From Breviolum minutum Mf 1.05b.01 (taxonomy: Eukaryota > Sar > Dinophyceae > Suessiales > Symbiodiniaceae): a stretch of DNA of 64,000 nucleotides. The stretch is from positions 121,519-185,518 of the forward strand of contig DF239165.1 of the NCBI GenBank assembly GCA_000507305.1, read 5' to 3'. Of the stretch, positions 1 through 20,327 are shown one piece after another; the first letter of the stretch is position 1; each line of letters begins with the position of its first letter. Under the pieces are notes generated by a model. The model was not told the origin of the DNA. It saw only the letters and a list, made by a program, of their open reading frames with translations, and made no database searches. The position numbers and the translations under genes are program-made.

Positions 1-1438
1 GTGGGGGAGCCCTTGGGATCTGATCTTGAAAATCTTCCGTTTGAAGAAAAGAAACATAGGGAATTTGGGGAAAGTGACCTCCAAGAATTTGAGGAATTGT
101 TTGGGGAAGAAACGGGAAACGATGGTAAAAGGGCGGTAAAAGCGATGTGTTGTGACGAAACAATTGGAAACGTGGTCAAAACGGAACGGCTAGAGGTTTT
201 GGAGCAAGGTATGAACTGTATGCATACCAATGCGGTGACCAATTTGAAATCCCTTTTAGACGTAGTTCCAACTACCCGAAGTTTGGGTGAATTGTGTGGA
301 TGGGAAATGCAGTGGATCACTAAACAAAGGGAGTGGTTGGAACATGATCTGGCGACCATTAGGGAACTGCAAAATAAGCAAACGGTTCGATTGTGTGGGT
401 TACAAGTCACGGAAGAATCCATGCAGGGTCAGGGGGAGGTTCTTCAAACCACTACTGTGCCTTTAAGTGAAGTCCGTAGGGAGTTGCCTGAATGGAAAAG
501 TGCAATGATGAACGAATACCGTAGTTTGGTCCATGAAACCCGGGCCATTGAACCAGTTGAATTGTCATCTTTGGATTCTGAAAACGTTGAATTTGTTCCA
601 GGTAAATTAGTCACGGTTAGGGAAGCGGGTCCACAAAGGGGAAAAAAGAAATGCCGTGCGGTGGTGTGCGGAAACCTCTTGCAGAATGACCTGGATCCTG
701 CGCCGGGCGGACTTTACGCATCTGGAGCTGATGGCGTGCTGATCAGGGCAACTTTGGCACATGCGGTTTTGTTTGCCTCCACCTGGAAGGACCCAGGATC
801 AATGGGTGTATCTTGAAGATGAAGGCAATCAATATTGGATCAAGGTGCACCATTCCCTTCGCACCAAGAAGTTCCATCCAGTGCACCGTGGGCAACCAAT
901 GGACGTGGATCTATTGGAGCCGATGAGGATGACGGTGATGTTCCCAGGTGGTGGTGGGCCACCTCAACGACGCTTGGACAAGTGGACCACTCCTGATGAA
1001 GGAAAGCCTGATCGATGGACTGGTTTTACCTTTTTCAAGATGAAGGCCAAGTACCAGCCGGGAGAGGATGCCGGTACTAGCCCTTGGATTGGTGAAACGG
1101 TCCAAGGTGAACCAGCGATGACTGGAGGAGATTTCCCAACTCGGAAGTCAACTGGAAAAGAGGGTTCGGTTACTAGAGGAACGGAAACTCCATCGGTCGT
1201 AGTCTATGTAAACAACTACACTGGATCAAGTGGATCAATGACAGTCGAAGGAAAGGGTGGATATCAAGAAGTGCATGAAGAAGGTGCCTTGGGAAAGGCA
1301 CATGGAAAAGCTCAACGGCGTGGACGGGCCGCTGTTGGACAAACTACGGCTGAAGGATCTATGCCTGCTGCTGGAAGCAGCCTTCGACAATCATCCAATG
1401 ACGGTTGGTCGATCATCTCTGATGCTGAGAGAAACTAG
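1..1438 (+). pseudogene. Copia-type retrotransposon polyprotein remnant
   Basis: An open frame runs in from the left edge to 816, and a second frame (761-1438) takes over. The first carries the N-terminal part of a Ty1/Copia reverse transcriptase: an LPEWKSAMMNEYRSL block (W..AM..E..L) and later KKKCRAVVCGN and GADGVLIRATLAHA, where Copia proteins have the 'K.R.V..G' and 'A..R..L..A' segments. The catalytic YVDD part never follows. Instead the sequence jumps near 780-800 into another frame containing WTGFTFF, a region that from memory accompanies dinoflagellate Copia-like proteins. Seen: frame change and missing RT core. Inferred: internal deletion plus decay. The element lies antisense to the kinase gene, just beyond its last visible exon, so it probably sits in one of that gene's introns. 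Confident of a Copia relic, unsure of the second part. Confidence 0.65.
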
Positions 1439-1493
1439 ATCTGAGAGTCATAGGTTGGCAAGTTGAAGTTTTGAATGTTTTCCGCAGGAAACT

Positions 1494-1700
1494 GCGGGGG
1501 GGAGTGTGGTTTAGTCCATACATGATCCCTATGTAACCTGCAGTGATTCATCTTGAAGGTTTGCAGTTTGGTGATAACACCAATAGTGGCACTGACAGGT
1601 ACCACAGAGATTCTACTGGCCAAATTTTGGCTCAAGTGCGAGACGTGAAAAAGAGGTCTTGCACTGCAACTTGCTTTTGACAACCGCGGAATCAAATCAT
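1494..1700 (+). repeat. Polypurine tract and probable start of a 3' LTR
   Basis: A G-rich tract (gcgggggggagtg, about 1494-1504) follows the Copia remnant by some 55 bases and is directly followed by TGTGG at 1505. A polypurine tract immediately before a TG-starting LTR is the normal 3' arrangement of LTR retroelements. The far LTR end cannot be placed because no second copy is in the window. A similar tract followed by TGTC occurs near 49,505-49,514. Confidence 0.5.
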
Positions 1701-1840
1701 CATAGAATCATAGTTGCATATTAAAGCATTTTCTTGATGATATGGATATGGAAAAAAACATGAAAACCCCTCTAACTCCTCCGTGCCACTTGGAATGGAT
1801 CCCATTCAACATACATGTTTCACCATCATTTCACCGGCAC

Positions 1841-10811
<8,971 letters not shown>

Positions 10812-11957
10812 CTCCAAGGGTTTGAAAAGGGCGACAAATAGCTATAGGTCCACTACATCGATAAGACATATATATATATATATTTGTATACAGTATGTAT
10901 TCATATATCCATGTATCAATATCTTTAAATATATATATACCGTATGTATTCATATATATAAATTTAAGATAACTATAAGATACAAAACAAACCATACGAC
11001 AACATTGACTTACTCTAAGATCAATCAACTATCCATGGCGACCATATTCGGACAGCATTGTCAAATTGTGTCATCCGAAATGCACTACTTGGGTGAGAAT
11101 ATACCATGATACAACATCCAATCCTATCATCATCCAACCTTGATGATGCATCATCCATGCTTGAAGTCATTCCCCACTTACCCAACCCTTCAATCTGCCC
11201 ATGGCCACAAAGTTCCAGCCACTTCCAGAGGTCCCCGACTTGAATCCCTGATTCACACAGGCAGCGGCAAGGATGGGATGTTGATCCTTTGGAAGCCTGA
11301 TGCTTTTGGGAGGGTTGTGATGGTGGTCGTGGTGGTGCTGGTGGCGGGGATGGTGGTGATATTAGTTGTGGTGGTTGTAGCTCATGTGGGCTCCGAAGAA
11401 CTCCTTCCTAGTTCAGACCTTGTGTGCAACCTGAGAACACGTGGAGTTACCCTTGACATAAATACATAAAACACGACGTTTGAGGCGTATCGTTTGATAA
11501 GTCAAGTTAGAAGTACGGTATGTTACGTGTTAACAGCAGTTAGTAATATCTTTTACTAAACCAATGAGATGAAGAGAAAAATCCATCAAAATCAAGAATT
11601 GCAAAAACACACGTTTCGTGGCGTATGATTCACATGGACTCCCTCTCCCTTTTCATGATTGAATAAGAGGTGCCGGCTCTCCACCCATCTTGACAAAAAA
11701 CCCAGCCGCGCCTCATGAAGAGCGGAACCTGCGACAAAAAGGACATCGTCGCCTGGATCGGTGACAGCATTGCGACAGCAAACTGCCAACGAACATCCGC
11801 TGGCCATCTTAGTATGTTGTCTCGCAGTACGCAGCAGCATACAGCATCATGGTCATGAACAACAGAGTTGTTTCAGTTCAGGGATGAGGAGTCATTGCAA
11901 AAGGACATGATGAAAATAATCAGCGTGATACACAAAATGCACATGAGAAAAACTATA

Positions 11958-11964
11958 TGATGAA

Positions 11965-11999
<35 letters not shown>

Positions 12000-12055
12000 G
12001 GATGATGACGATGATGATGATGATGATGAAGACGACGACGACGACGACGACGACA
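11958..12055 (+). repeat. GAT then GAC trinucleotide tract
   Basis: A run of GAT units with scattered GAG/GAC shades into GAC and then AAC units. The same GAT unit recurs in introns of the giant gene at 38.2 and 43.9 kb. Histidine-rich minus-strand reading is an artefact of the repeat. Confidence 0.9.
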
Positions 12056-12600
12056 ACAACAATGAACATTATAGATTACAGTAAAACATGAAACACAAAT
12101 ACAAACATTCACACATCGCGTAATGCCACAGAAACCATGGTCACAACAAAGATCTCACAACAAAAATCAACTCTCAACCCATTGAAACTTCCTAAAATGT
12201 CCTGGCCTGATATTGCTTGTTCTCTTCCTTTGCTTGTTGTTTGTCATGGGCCTGACCACCACTGCTCTTGGGTTCCTTGGCGCTGGACGCGCCACTCTGC
12301 CCGCAACCCATGGCGTCGCTGGATTAGCGGCGGCCGGGGGGTTGTGGGATGAATGGCAAAGCATCTTGGAGCCGAAGGTCAAGGGACATGGAGAGCAATG
12401 CCAAACAACCAGAAACAACCCAAGATTGGTACCAGAATCCTGGCAACTAATTTTTTCATGAATCATTCCGCCAAGACTACCAAAGGTAAGAGATTAATCC
12501 AATGATGTCAGCAGTTTATTTGATGTCAAAAAGATGCAAGTTGGATGCGACTTCTTGGATGTTTACAGCTGCATGCCACCACTGCCACCACTGCCCCCAC

Positions 12601-12635
12601 CACAACAACAACAACAACAACAACAACACCACCAC

Positions 12636-12666
<31 letters not shown>

Positions 12667-12705
12667 CCCACCACCATCACCACCACCACCGCCACCACCA
12701 CCACC

Positions 12706-12737
<32 letters not shown>

Positions 12738-12900
12738 GGACAACAACAACAAGGACAACAACAACAAGGACAACAACAACAACAATAATAACAACAACAA
12801 GGACAACAACAACAACAACAACAACAAGGACAACAACAACAAGGACAACAACAACAATAACAACAACAACAAGGACAACAGCAACAACCACAACAGCAAG
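12601..12900 (+). repeat. Compound C/A/G trinucleotide block
   Basis: About 300 bases of successive CAA, CAC, CGC, CAC and CAA units, the last part with a regular caa-caa-caa-gga interruption. All frames on both strands stay open because the units lack stops, which gives homopolymer 'proteins' that should not be annotated. Confidence 0.9.
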
Positions 12901-14153
12901 AGCAATACATCTTGCTAATCCATGCGTTGAAGATACCGAAACTGGAGTGCTTCCGCTGGAGAGGCAGCAAGTGGCTCTTCCCCGTGTTTCTGGAAGCCTT
13001 TGACAGTTTGGATCCTTCTCGGTCCTGCGAAGTCGCCAAGCTCAAAGTCATTCCCGACTTAATGGATTTGAATCCAAGGGTTTTTGCAAAATGCAAATAA
13101 TGTGATGCATGTACATAAGTCTTATTTTTCTCTGTCTCTCTCTCTCTCTCTCTCGCTCTTTCTTAAGAACTACAACTATTCATGAATGGGGCGACAAAAA
13201 TCTCAATGGAGTTCCACAGCCTCAGCCCCCGTCCTCCACGGCCCGAGTGTCAGACACCTGTTCCAATTGGTTGAATGCAAATTTCCAACGAGGATTTGGC
13301 GTAGTCGGGGGTCAAGGTGCTTGGGGTTTGTATATACATCTGCTGGAAAACCCTGGATGTCATCAGGAATGCAGCAGTGGCAAAAGAATATCAACCGAAT
13401 TCCTGCAACCTTTCTTTTATATCTTGTTTTAATTGGTACATTATTTTGGGATGTACCATGATGTACAAACATCACAATTCCAAAGTGAGTGATTCGTTCA
13501 TACGCCGTGACCACTCATCTTTTCATCCAAGGCCACTGGCCTGTGCGCTTAAGAGTTGATTTTACAGCTCTTCCATTGCCAATGCATATATAGAATTTCA
13601 TACAATGATTCCGGTATTTCGCCCTAAATATGAGGAAATATGACAAACATACTTGTCATCACAACCAGTCAATGGCAAGTCTCAACTATATACACCTCAG
13701 AAATCTAACATAGATACCAAACATGGCCATATTTCAAAGGAGTCCACCTTTTCCAAACCATAATTTTGGGTATCCAGCCGCTAGCTTTCGGGGATGTACA
13801 TGAAAGGATCTGAAGTCAAAAACCATCCAAATTTGACCATATGCGTGGAGAAATTCCCATATCAGATATCACAAAAGTCAAGATCTACCATTCCCCCACC
13901 CGCACCGGACTCCCTTTTTGGTGCAACGATTCACTTCCAGGTTGGCTTGTTCACGGGTGCCAAGAGGTTCAATGACACCAAAAGCAACCAACATTTTTGC
14001 AGAGATAAAAGCGCTACGGATGGAGTTTGAGTTTTGTTACATGGGGGTGGAGCATGTTGAGCATCACAACAGTTTTTGGAAGAGTTTTACGCCTTTCTGA
14101 TTGTGGGATGGGGATACGCATGATTCGGCAGTAAGCTCATTATGTATATATAT

Positions 14154-14257
14154 CGGACACTCCATGTATGAGTCTATACTTCTATTTACCTACATTTGGG
14201 TAGTTTAGGGAGTAAATGCAGGTAAACAATATACCATACATTGAGCATCTCGGACAC
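14154..14257. mobile_element. MITE-like element, family B copy 1
   Basis: About 105 bp. The right end (inverted: CGAGATGCTCAATGTATGG) and the internal TTTACCTACATTTGG match the copy at 60,961-61,060. The left inverted repeat has diverged (CGGACACTCCATGTATGAG). No coding capacity. Confidence 0.7.
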
Positions 14258-17190
14258 ATAATGTTTTTACTATTACTATTGGTTTGCACGAGAGAAGTAT
14301 TTCCACAAAACCTTATCTAGCAACATGTCAGATGTAATTACTTCTGCAACGTTTCAAATTTCAAGTGTCAGCATCTCCAGTGTTTTGTCAAATGCCAATA
14401 TCATTGCTATACTATGCTATATCAAGCTAGTGAACTTGCAAGCCGTACGTTAATCAAACCCTGATATCCTCCATCCGCAGAAATGGGATCTTCAATTTCA
14501 ATACATTCTGCATATTCTGCATCTGACGAGTGAGTGGTGTAGACCATGGATTGACAAAGGATTGTCTGGTCATGTGGTGTTTTGAGTGGCCTGAGTAAGA
14601 AAATGTAATCAAGAAGGGGTCATTTCAGGGCCCCAAGCTACTGACCAGAATGCTGAAGAGAAAACATGGCATTTGAACCAATCATAACCAATTGGCCTTT
14701 CTGATCTAAAATCGATGAAAAATGCGAAACAAGCGTCACTCATTCGCAGTGCAATTTCATCATGCATCAACTATTCCAATGCCGCTGGTTCAAGATCACC
14801 CTCAGGCCGCAGTGAAATCATGGCATGCATTGATGGCTTCCATTGCGAATGGACCGGCGACTAGCAAGGGAATGCACCATTATGATAACATCATGTAGAG
14901 AGTACCACAAGGGAACTTCAACTGAAATCATTTCAACAGCAAAGAACAATGTAGCTATCAAACATCCTGGATAATCATTCCTGGATCTGATTTTTTCATA
15001 GGGTCCTTACATATCTTATATGTTCTTACTGACTTGGTATTGTTGCTCTTCAGGACTCATCAAATTACAGTGTCCAGTTTCAACTCCAATCCCGTCATAT
15101 CGTCATATCGTGCTATGAGTGGTCACCTCTATTGCTGGTCCCCAACTTCTGGGAACGGTTGGTCCTATAGCCAGACAACCAACAAGATAGATGATATGCA
15201 AGGGTCCACGAGTTGTGGCGTTTTTCGGCATTCCCAAGAGTGAAGTTGATGTGAGCATATCAACATCTTGAAAATCCATAGGGGTCCAAGATGCAACATG
15301 ATGAAAAACTACTGCGCTTCTGAAATTGGAATTCATACAACTAGAATATCCTGGAAGGCCATTGTTTGAAACCTAATTTGAATGCACACTGCCGTCGACA
15401 AGAGCTCATCATTCTCAAATTTCTTTGATTTTTTCAGCTTATGATGGGAAAAACGCCGCCCAAATGCTTGGACCATTGGAGTCCATGGATAGTTCTATCC
15501 CTGGAAAACAAGCTGCCTCTTCGGCAAGGCAATGTAGCCACTGTCTCGTGCGATAAAAATGTTGAGCAACCATATGCGCCCAAAACAAAGAACACATGCA
15601 ACATGGGCAGGGATATGTATGATCATATGTACTTATGCACATCTCCAAGCACGAAGTTTAAAAGTATGCATGCACCATCATGTTTGCAATGTGAGTCAAG
15701 CAAAAATTGCTCCTTGCAATTCGATTGTGTGCTCTGAATGATGTAAATTCGATTGTGAAGGCCTGTGACTGATTCATTTCGCACAGAGTTGACAGTACAT
15801 CCAACATGCATGTATGGAGAAATGAACAACTATATACATATATACATCTATGATATCGAATCAAAACAGGTATACAAATACGTAAATATATACATATATA
15901 GAGAAAATATATCAATAAACAAAGTAATACATGTGAATATCTAAATGTTATATATATATATATATTCATGGGCATTCGCAAAAAAACTTCTTTCTCCCCA
16001 GGATCCTTTGCAGGGTCATTCGATGCTTTATGAACTGGATTGTGAGGGCCTTGTTTTTAGTGGGATCCCAGAACGCAAATTATTTATGAAATACCCTTGG
16101 GTTTACTGTTGCACCGTTTCATTTCATCCATTTTGGGTGGGCTTTGTGAACAGCCCAAATGTTCACCAGGAATATTCTTGACAGTTGACTCCCCTTCGCA
16201 AATATCCTGTTTTGACGTGAACTTGTAAGGGTTTCGCAAGGATATCCAGAATTTCGCTACCGGCATCAAGAACAGAGATGCTTATATTGTTTTGAACAGC
16301 TTGGAAATCTTTACCCCTTACCTAAATAAAATCTATGGAATCACCATTTTGGGTGTGGAAAAAAAATGCAAATATTTCACACACCCATAGGCAATTTATG
16401 AAATGAAAAGAACACATGACTTTTACAAAACCCATAAGGTAAACAAATATGTCATGCACAGTCTTGTTGTGAGGGTACTTTGGTTTGTATGAGGTGGTGC
16501 CCAGAACGGCCATCTTATGGTCAAATGTTCAGCGCTTCGTAAACTGTCTTGAACGGGGCATTTAGTGATGCATGCATGCATGCATATATGCATCCATCCA
16601 TACATGCATCATGCACTCATGAGTGATTCACGCATCCATATACAAACAGGTACGCAAATAAACACTAATACATTGTGTAATTATAGTGAAACAATATAAA
16701 CATGTACGGAATCAACAGGCATATATGTATATTTCAATTTCAATCTACCTTTTTGGAGAAAACAAGATCAACACTTAATAATACTTAATATCTCCAAGTA
16801 CAGCCTTCTCATTTCATGCGCATAACAGCTTGGACTGCATACATATTTCCTGCCAATTTTTGCCAACCATGACCCAACCGTCGGGAAGTCAAATCAGCTT
16901 ACCCAACTCCAAGGACGCATCTAAAGCACGAAACGCCTTCATGCCCTCCGCGCGACGTCCATTGGTGTGATCTTCACCTGCGGTGTGATCTTCACCTCCA
17001 TATACCTATACAGCCTATACATATCCTATATGTCCAAGGAGGTAAAAAAATATTAAACAATTACAATGACTGACACCCTTTTGATTGAACATGGTCCGAT
17101 AATTTTTTGAAACCAGCCAGCTATCAAAGCAGCCAGTGCAACGGAACAATGTTTGACCTTCATTCAACGAAAAGTTGCCAGGATTGTTGG

Positions 17191-17191
17191 C

Positions 17192-17223
<32 letters not shown>

Positions 17224-17229
17224 CCACAA
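17191..17229 (+). repeat. (CAA)n microsatellite
   Basis: Thirteen or so CAA units, close to the 3' exons of the channel gene; non-coding on present evidence. Confidence 0.85.
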
Positions 17230-17673
17230 CCAGCACCCTATGACAATGAAGAAAGCATTGTTGACTGTGAAATGTGCCAATCTGACTGGAAACCGCGCCT
17301 GTGAAATGCCGAAGTAAACGACCCAACTTGGCATCCAAATGTTTCCTGAAACGTATGGAAAATGGACAACAAAAACCTTAAATTTGATAATCAGCACATT
17401 CAAAATCCTTGTTGAGCAATATATTTGCAAGTGTTGCTACATGTTTCTACAATACACAGTACCAAGGATGATCAGAAAACAACTCACAGAAAAGTATTTG
17501 CTCAAGCGATCTTTGCTAGGGACTAAGCAGTTGCAATGCGACGTTTCTAGTGGGACCTTGAAACTTAAATGTTCAGCCTTGGTAAGCCAAACCACCACTA
17601 CCACAACAACATCATCAACATATCTATTTTTTCCGATTACTATTCCAATCATTCCATACTTTCCTTGACTGCC

Positions 17674-19878
17674 CAGTTTCATCTCTGCATGTAAGGCAAC
17701 TTGGTCAATTGCCCGTGCTGGCCCTCGACAACGCATGATGCCCTCAATAAACCTGGTGGCGAATGGATATGCATTTGCCCTGGAAAGAAAGCTCAGGTCA
17801 ATGGTCAAGTCTTGAGAACTGGTAATTGCAGTAATTGCTCCATATTCCACATGATCACACATATGAGAGATATGAAATATGTTTGTTTCTTTTCAGAACT
17901 GCTCAACCTGATTTTGTATAGAACTACGCAGCCTACTCACTAAACCTTCAACACTCATACAAACGTTATGTTTGCCCTTTATCTTCAATATATTTCCCAT
18001 ACGCCTGGTTCTGGTTGTCAAAGAACAACTTAAAACAGGAGCTGATGGAAGAAACTCAAAACAGCTAGGTCACACAAACACACACACACACACACCATGA
18101 ATGAAATTGGTAAAGAAAACGACAACACAACAATGTGATGGACAAATCTTCAATCCTTGCTTCTATCATCTTTCAGAAAGTACTGTAAAAAGGCAATTCT
18201 GGATACGCCATGACATGGCCGGCATATTAGAATCACTGAATGGTGAAGGAAAGCGAGGGTAGGAAACCGCGAACAAAGAAACTTGTGGAATTTGGCTTCA
18301 CCAATCACCTTCTTTTTTCCAAAATAAGGGAAGCTACTTCCCAACCTGTCACAGAAATGGCCAAACACATGTCACTTTGGCAGCAAATTTGTTTCAAAAG
18401 ACCAGCACCCAAAAAAGACTGAAAACGATTCAACACTGGCAATGTTCATTTCTTTGGGGGTTGTCACGACCGTTATGACCTTAACCATTAATCCTTGAAA
18501 AGGGTCAAGTCCGATGACACGTCTCGTGGAAATCTCGCTTTGTTGGTGGTTTGGGTTCTGGTGTAGATACTCCCTAGCAGCAAACCGGAGACATACCACA
18601 AAGTCAAAAGGCGATAAAAGAAACATGACATTATACATAAATAGATAGATAAAGATAATGAAACGGCGAAATACTTATTATGCAAGAATAGACTAGAATA
18701 GAATAGAATAGAATACAATAGAATATAGAATGCAACATAATATAGAATACAATGAAATTAGAATAGAATAGAATAGATGCAATTAGTCCATGATAAGCCT
18801 CTTGTTTGTTTCTCCCCGGTTGATGAAAGTCACAAATACGGCATTCTTGACCATCACAATTTCCAAGGATCATGTGAGCTCTCATGTCCTGCCACCCAAA
18901 AAATTCGCCCCAGAAACTCATCCAATGTCACTGCACCATCTCCTTGATCCAATAGGCGAAACAAGGCACTGCCTGACGCCCATTGGTTGCTCCGTGTTGA
19001 TTCCATGAACCAAAATATGAGTTAAATTGGAAATCCGAAAAGGAGGGATCAAAAATAAGCAAACATAATGTAACATGTACCATCTGGTCTATCTGGATGA
19101 ACTTCTTTACACTTCATGATGCACTTCACCTGAATTGACCCCCAGCAGCGGGTTCCATTTGAAAGGTTACTATGTAGATTTGTTTGGGAGGATTTCTGAC
19201 AACAGAATCACATTGCTGAATATTTCCATTTTTTGAGGTTGCCATGTGACACAACATAAAAATAATCACTGTCAAACATCTCAAGCCAAGAAGAAAACAT
19301 GGGCTTACCTCATTGATCCACAACCTCAATATTAAACAACTTGAAGATTTGAAATACTTTCTTGTTGGTGGTTTCGACCCCTTTGAACAGTATTCGTCAA
19401 AATGGGTTCATTTTTCCCAAATAGGGGTGAACATCAAAATTATTTGAAACCACCACCAAGATTTTGATAGGTAGATAAGTAGATGACAGGTGATCATGCG
19501 GTCACTGACTCCCATGCATCGCTTTTAATTTCTTTACTCCCGTCAATTGATGTGAATCATGTATGGCATCTATGGGTTTCATTGGTAAACATGCTCAAAA
19601 AAATGTTACTGTTGATGGAAAAAATCCTGCACCACCTGGAATGTACAAAACCCTGTGAATAATACGAATATTTACCATTTGAACTGGTGCAGGATTTCTT
19701 CCATCATCCGTAACATTGATATCAGTAAGGGATCAGTGGGCTAGGCTTCTGCGGCCTTCGTGCACGTCCAAGTCCAAGGTTTGAAAATAGGCTTGACATT
19801 TCGGATTTGCCAACACACCATTCAACACGCGTTCAGTGATGATGCCATCTTCGGATTCCTGTCATCAGAAATTCGACG

Positions 19879-19918
<40 letters not shown>

Positions 19919-20327
19919 CCAGAACAACCAGAACACCGGAACAACCACAACCAAGAACCAACAACAAACAGTTAAAAACAACAAAAGGCATCAATCAACC
20001 GAAAACAAACAAAATTATGGCGAGTAAGCAACTACAGTGAACATAAACAAAACTCACCAAAGAAAAAACACCCAACAGCAAACATGACAAAAAAAACTCT
20101 CTGAAATTTGGCCTTTTGAAGACAAAATCCCATCAAATCCCAGCGTAAGTAAAAATTCAAACATGTCATGGAATACAATTCAAAATGTTGAATTTTTCAC
20201 TTCAACCAAATTGTTTGCCCCAGGGAAGCAACATTAAAAAAACTTGCTGAACACTTTGCATAGTTTCATCTATATCTCTGAAAACTTGCTCCAGCTTGGC
20301 TACATCCTGCGCCTTCTTCTTCAATCC
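17674..20327 (-). CDS. Channel gene, post-S6 linker and EF-hand exons
   Basis: Exon at 20,327 reads LKKKAQDVAKLEQVFRDIDE, a charged helix leading into a first EF-hand (F.DID). Exon 18,972-18,918 reads SALFRLLDQGDGAVTLDE. Exon at 17,752 continues FIEGIMRCRGPARAIDQVAL. Helix-loop-helix spacing and the following RGPARAID segment are typical of this channel type. The visible loop DQGDGAVTLDE has 11 residues where a canonical EF loop has 12, so Ca2+ binding may be weak. The intron between the last two starts GTTT and the next exon also starts GTTT. Confidence 0.75.

Larger units (their letters stand above)
10830..13100. other. Upstream flank of PKG with unassigned coding-like pieces
   Basis: The missing 5' exons of PKG should be here or further right, but none can be recognised. 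Coding-like, higher-GC patches occur at about 11,690-11,800, 12,230-12,370 and 12,915-13,090; each is open on more than one frame and strand and matches no family I know. The rest is AT-rich (10,860-10,970 has TA runs) or microsatellite. Confidence 0.4.
13101..17267. other. Gene-poor spacer with a few possible minus-strand exons
   Basis: No gene model can be built. A (TC)n run lies at 13,128-13,156 and TA-rich stretches at 15,890-15,970. Minus-strand pieces that look coding but are unplaced are about 14,025-13,905 (reads SAKMLVAFGVIEPLGTREQ), about 16,265-16,185 (EILDILAKPLQVHVKTG) and about 16,975-16,889 (GMKAFRALDASLELGKLI followed by a stop). The last could be the terminal exon of the channel gene to the right. 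All are low confidence. Confidence 0.35.

Noticed and set aside
12502-13003. Several overlapping 80-150-codon frames (poly-Asn, Thr, Val, Leu) on both strands
   Set aside because: Product of the compound trinucleotide block; no non-repetitive conserved portion.
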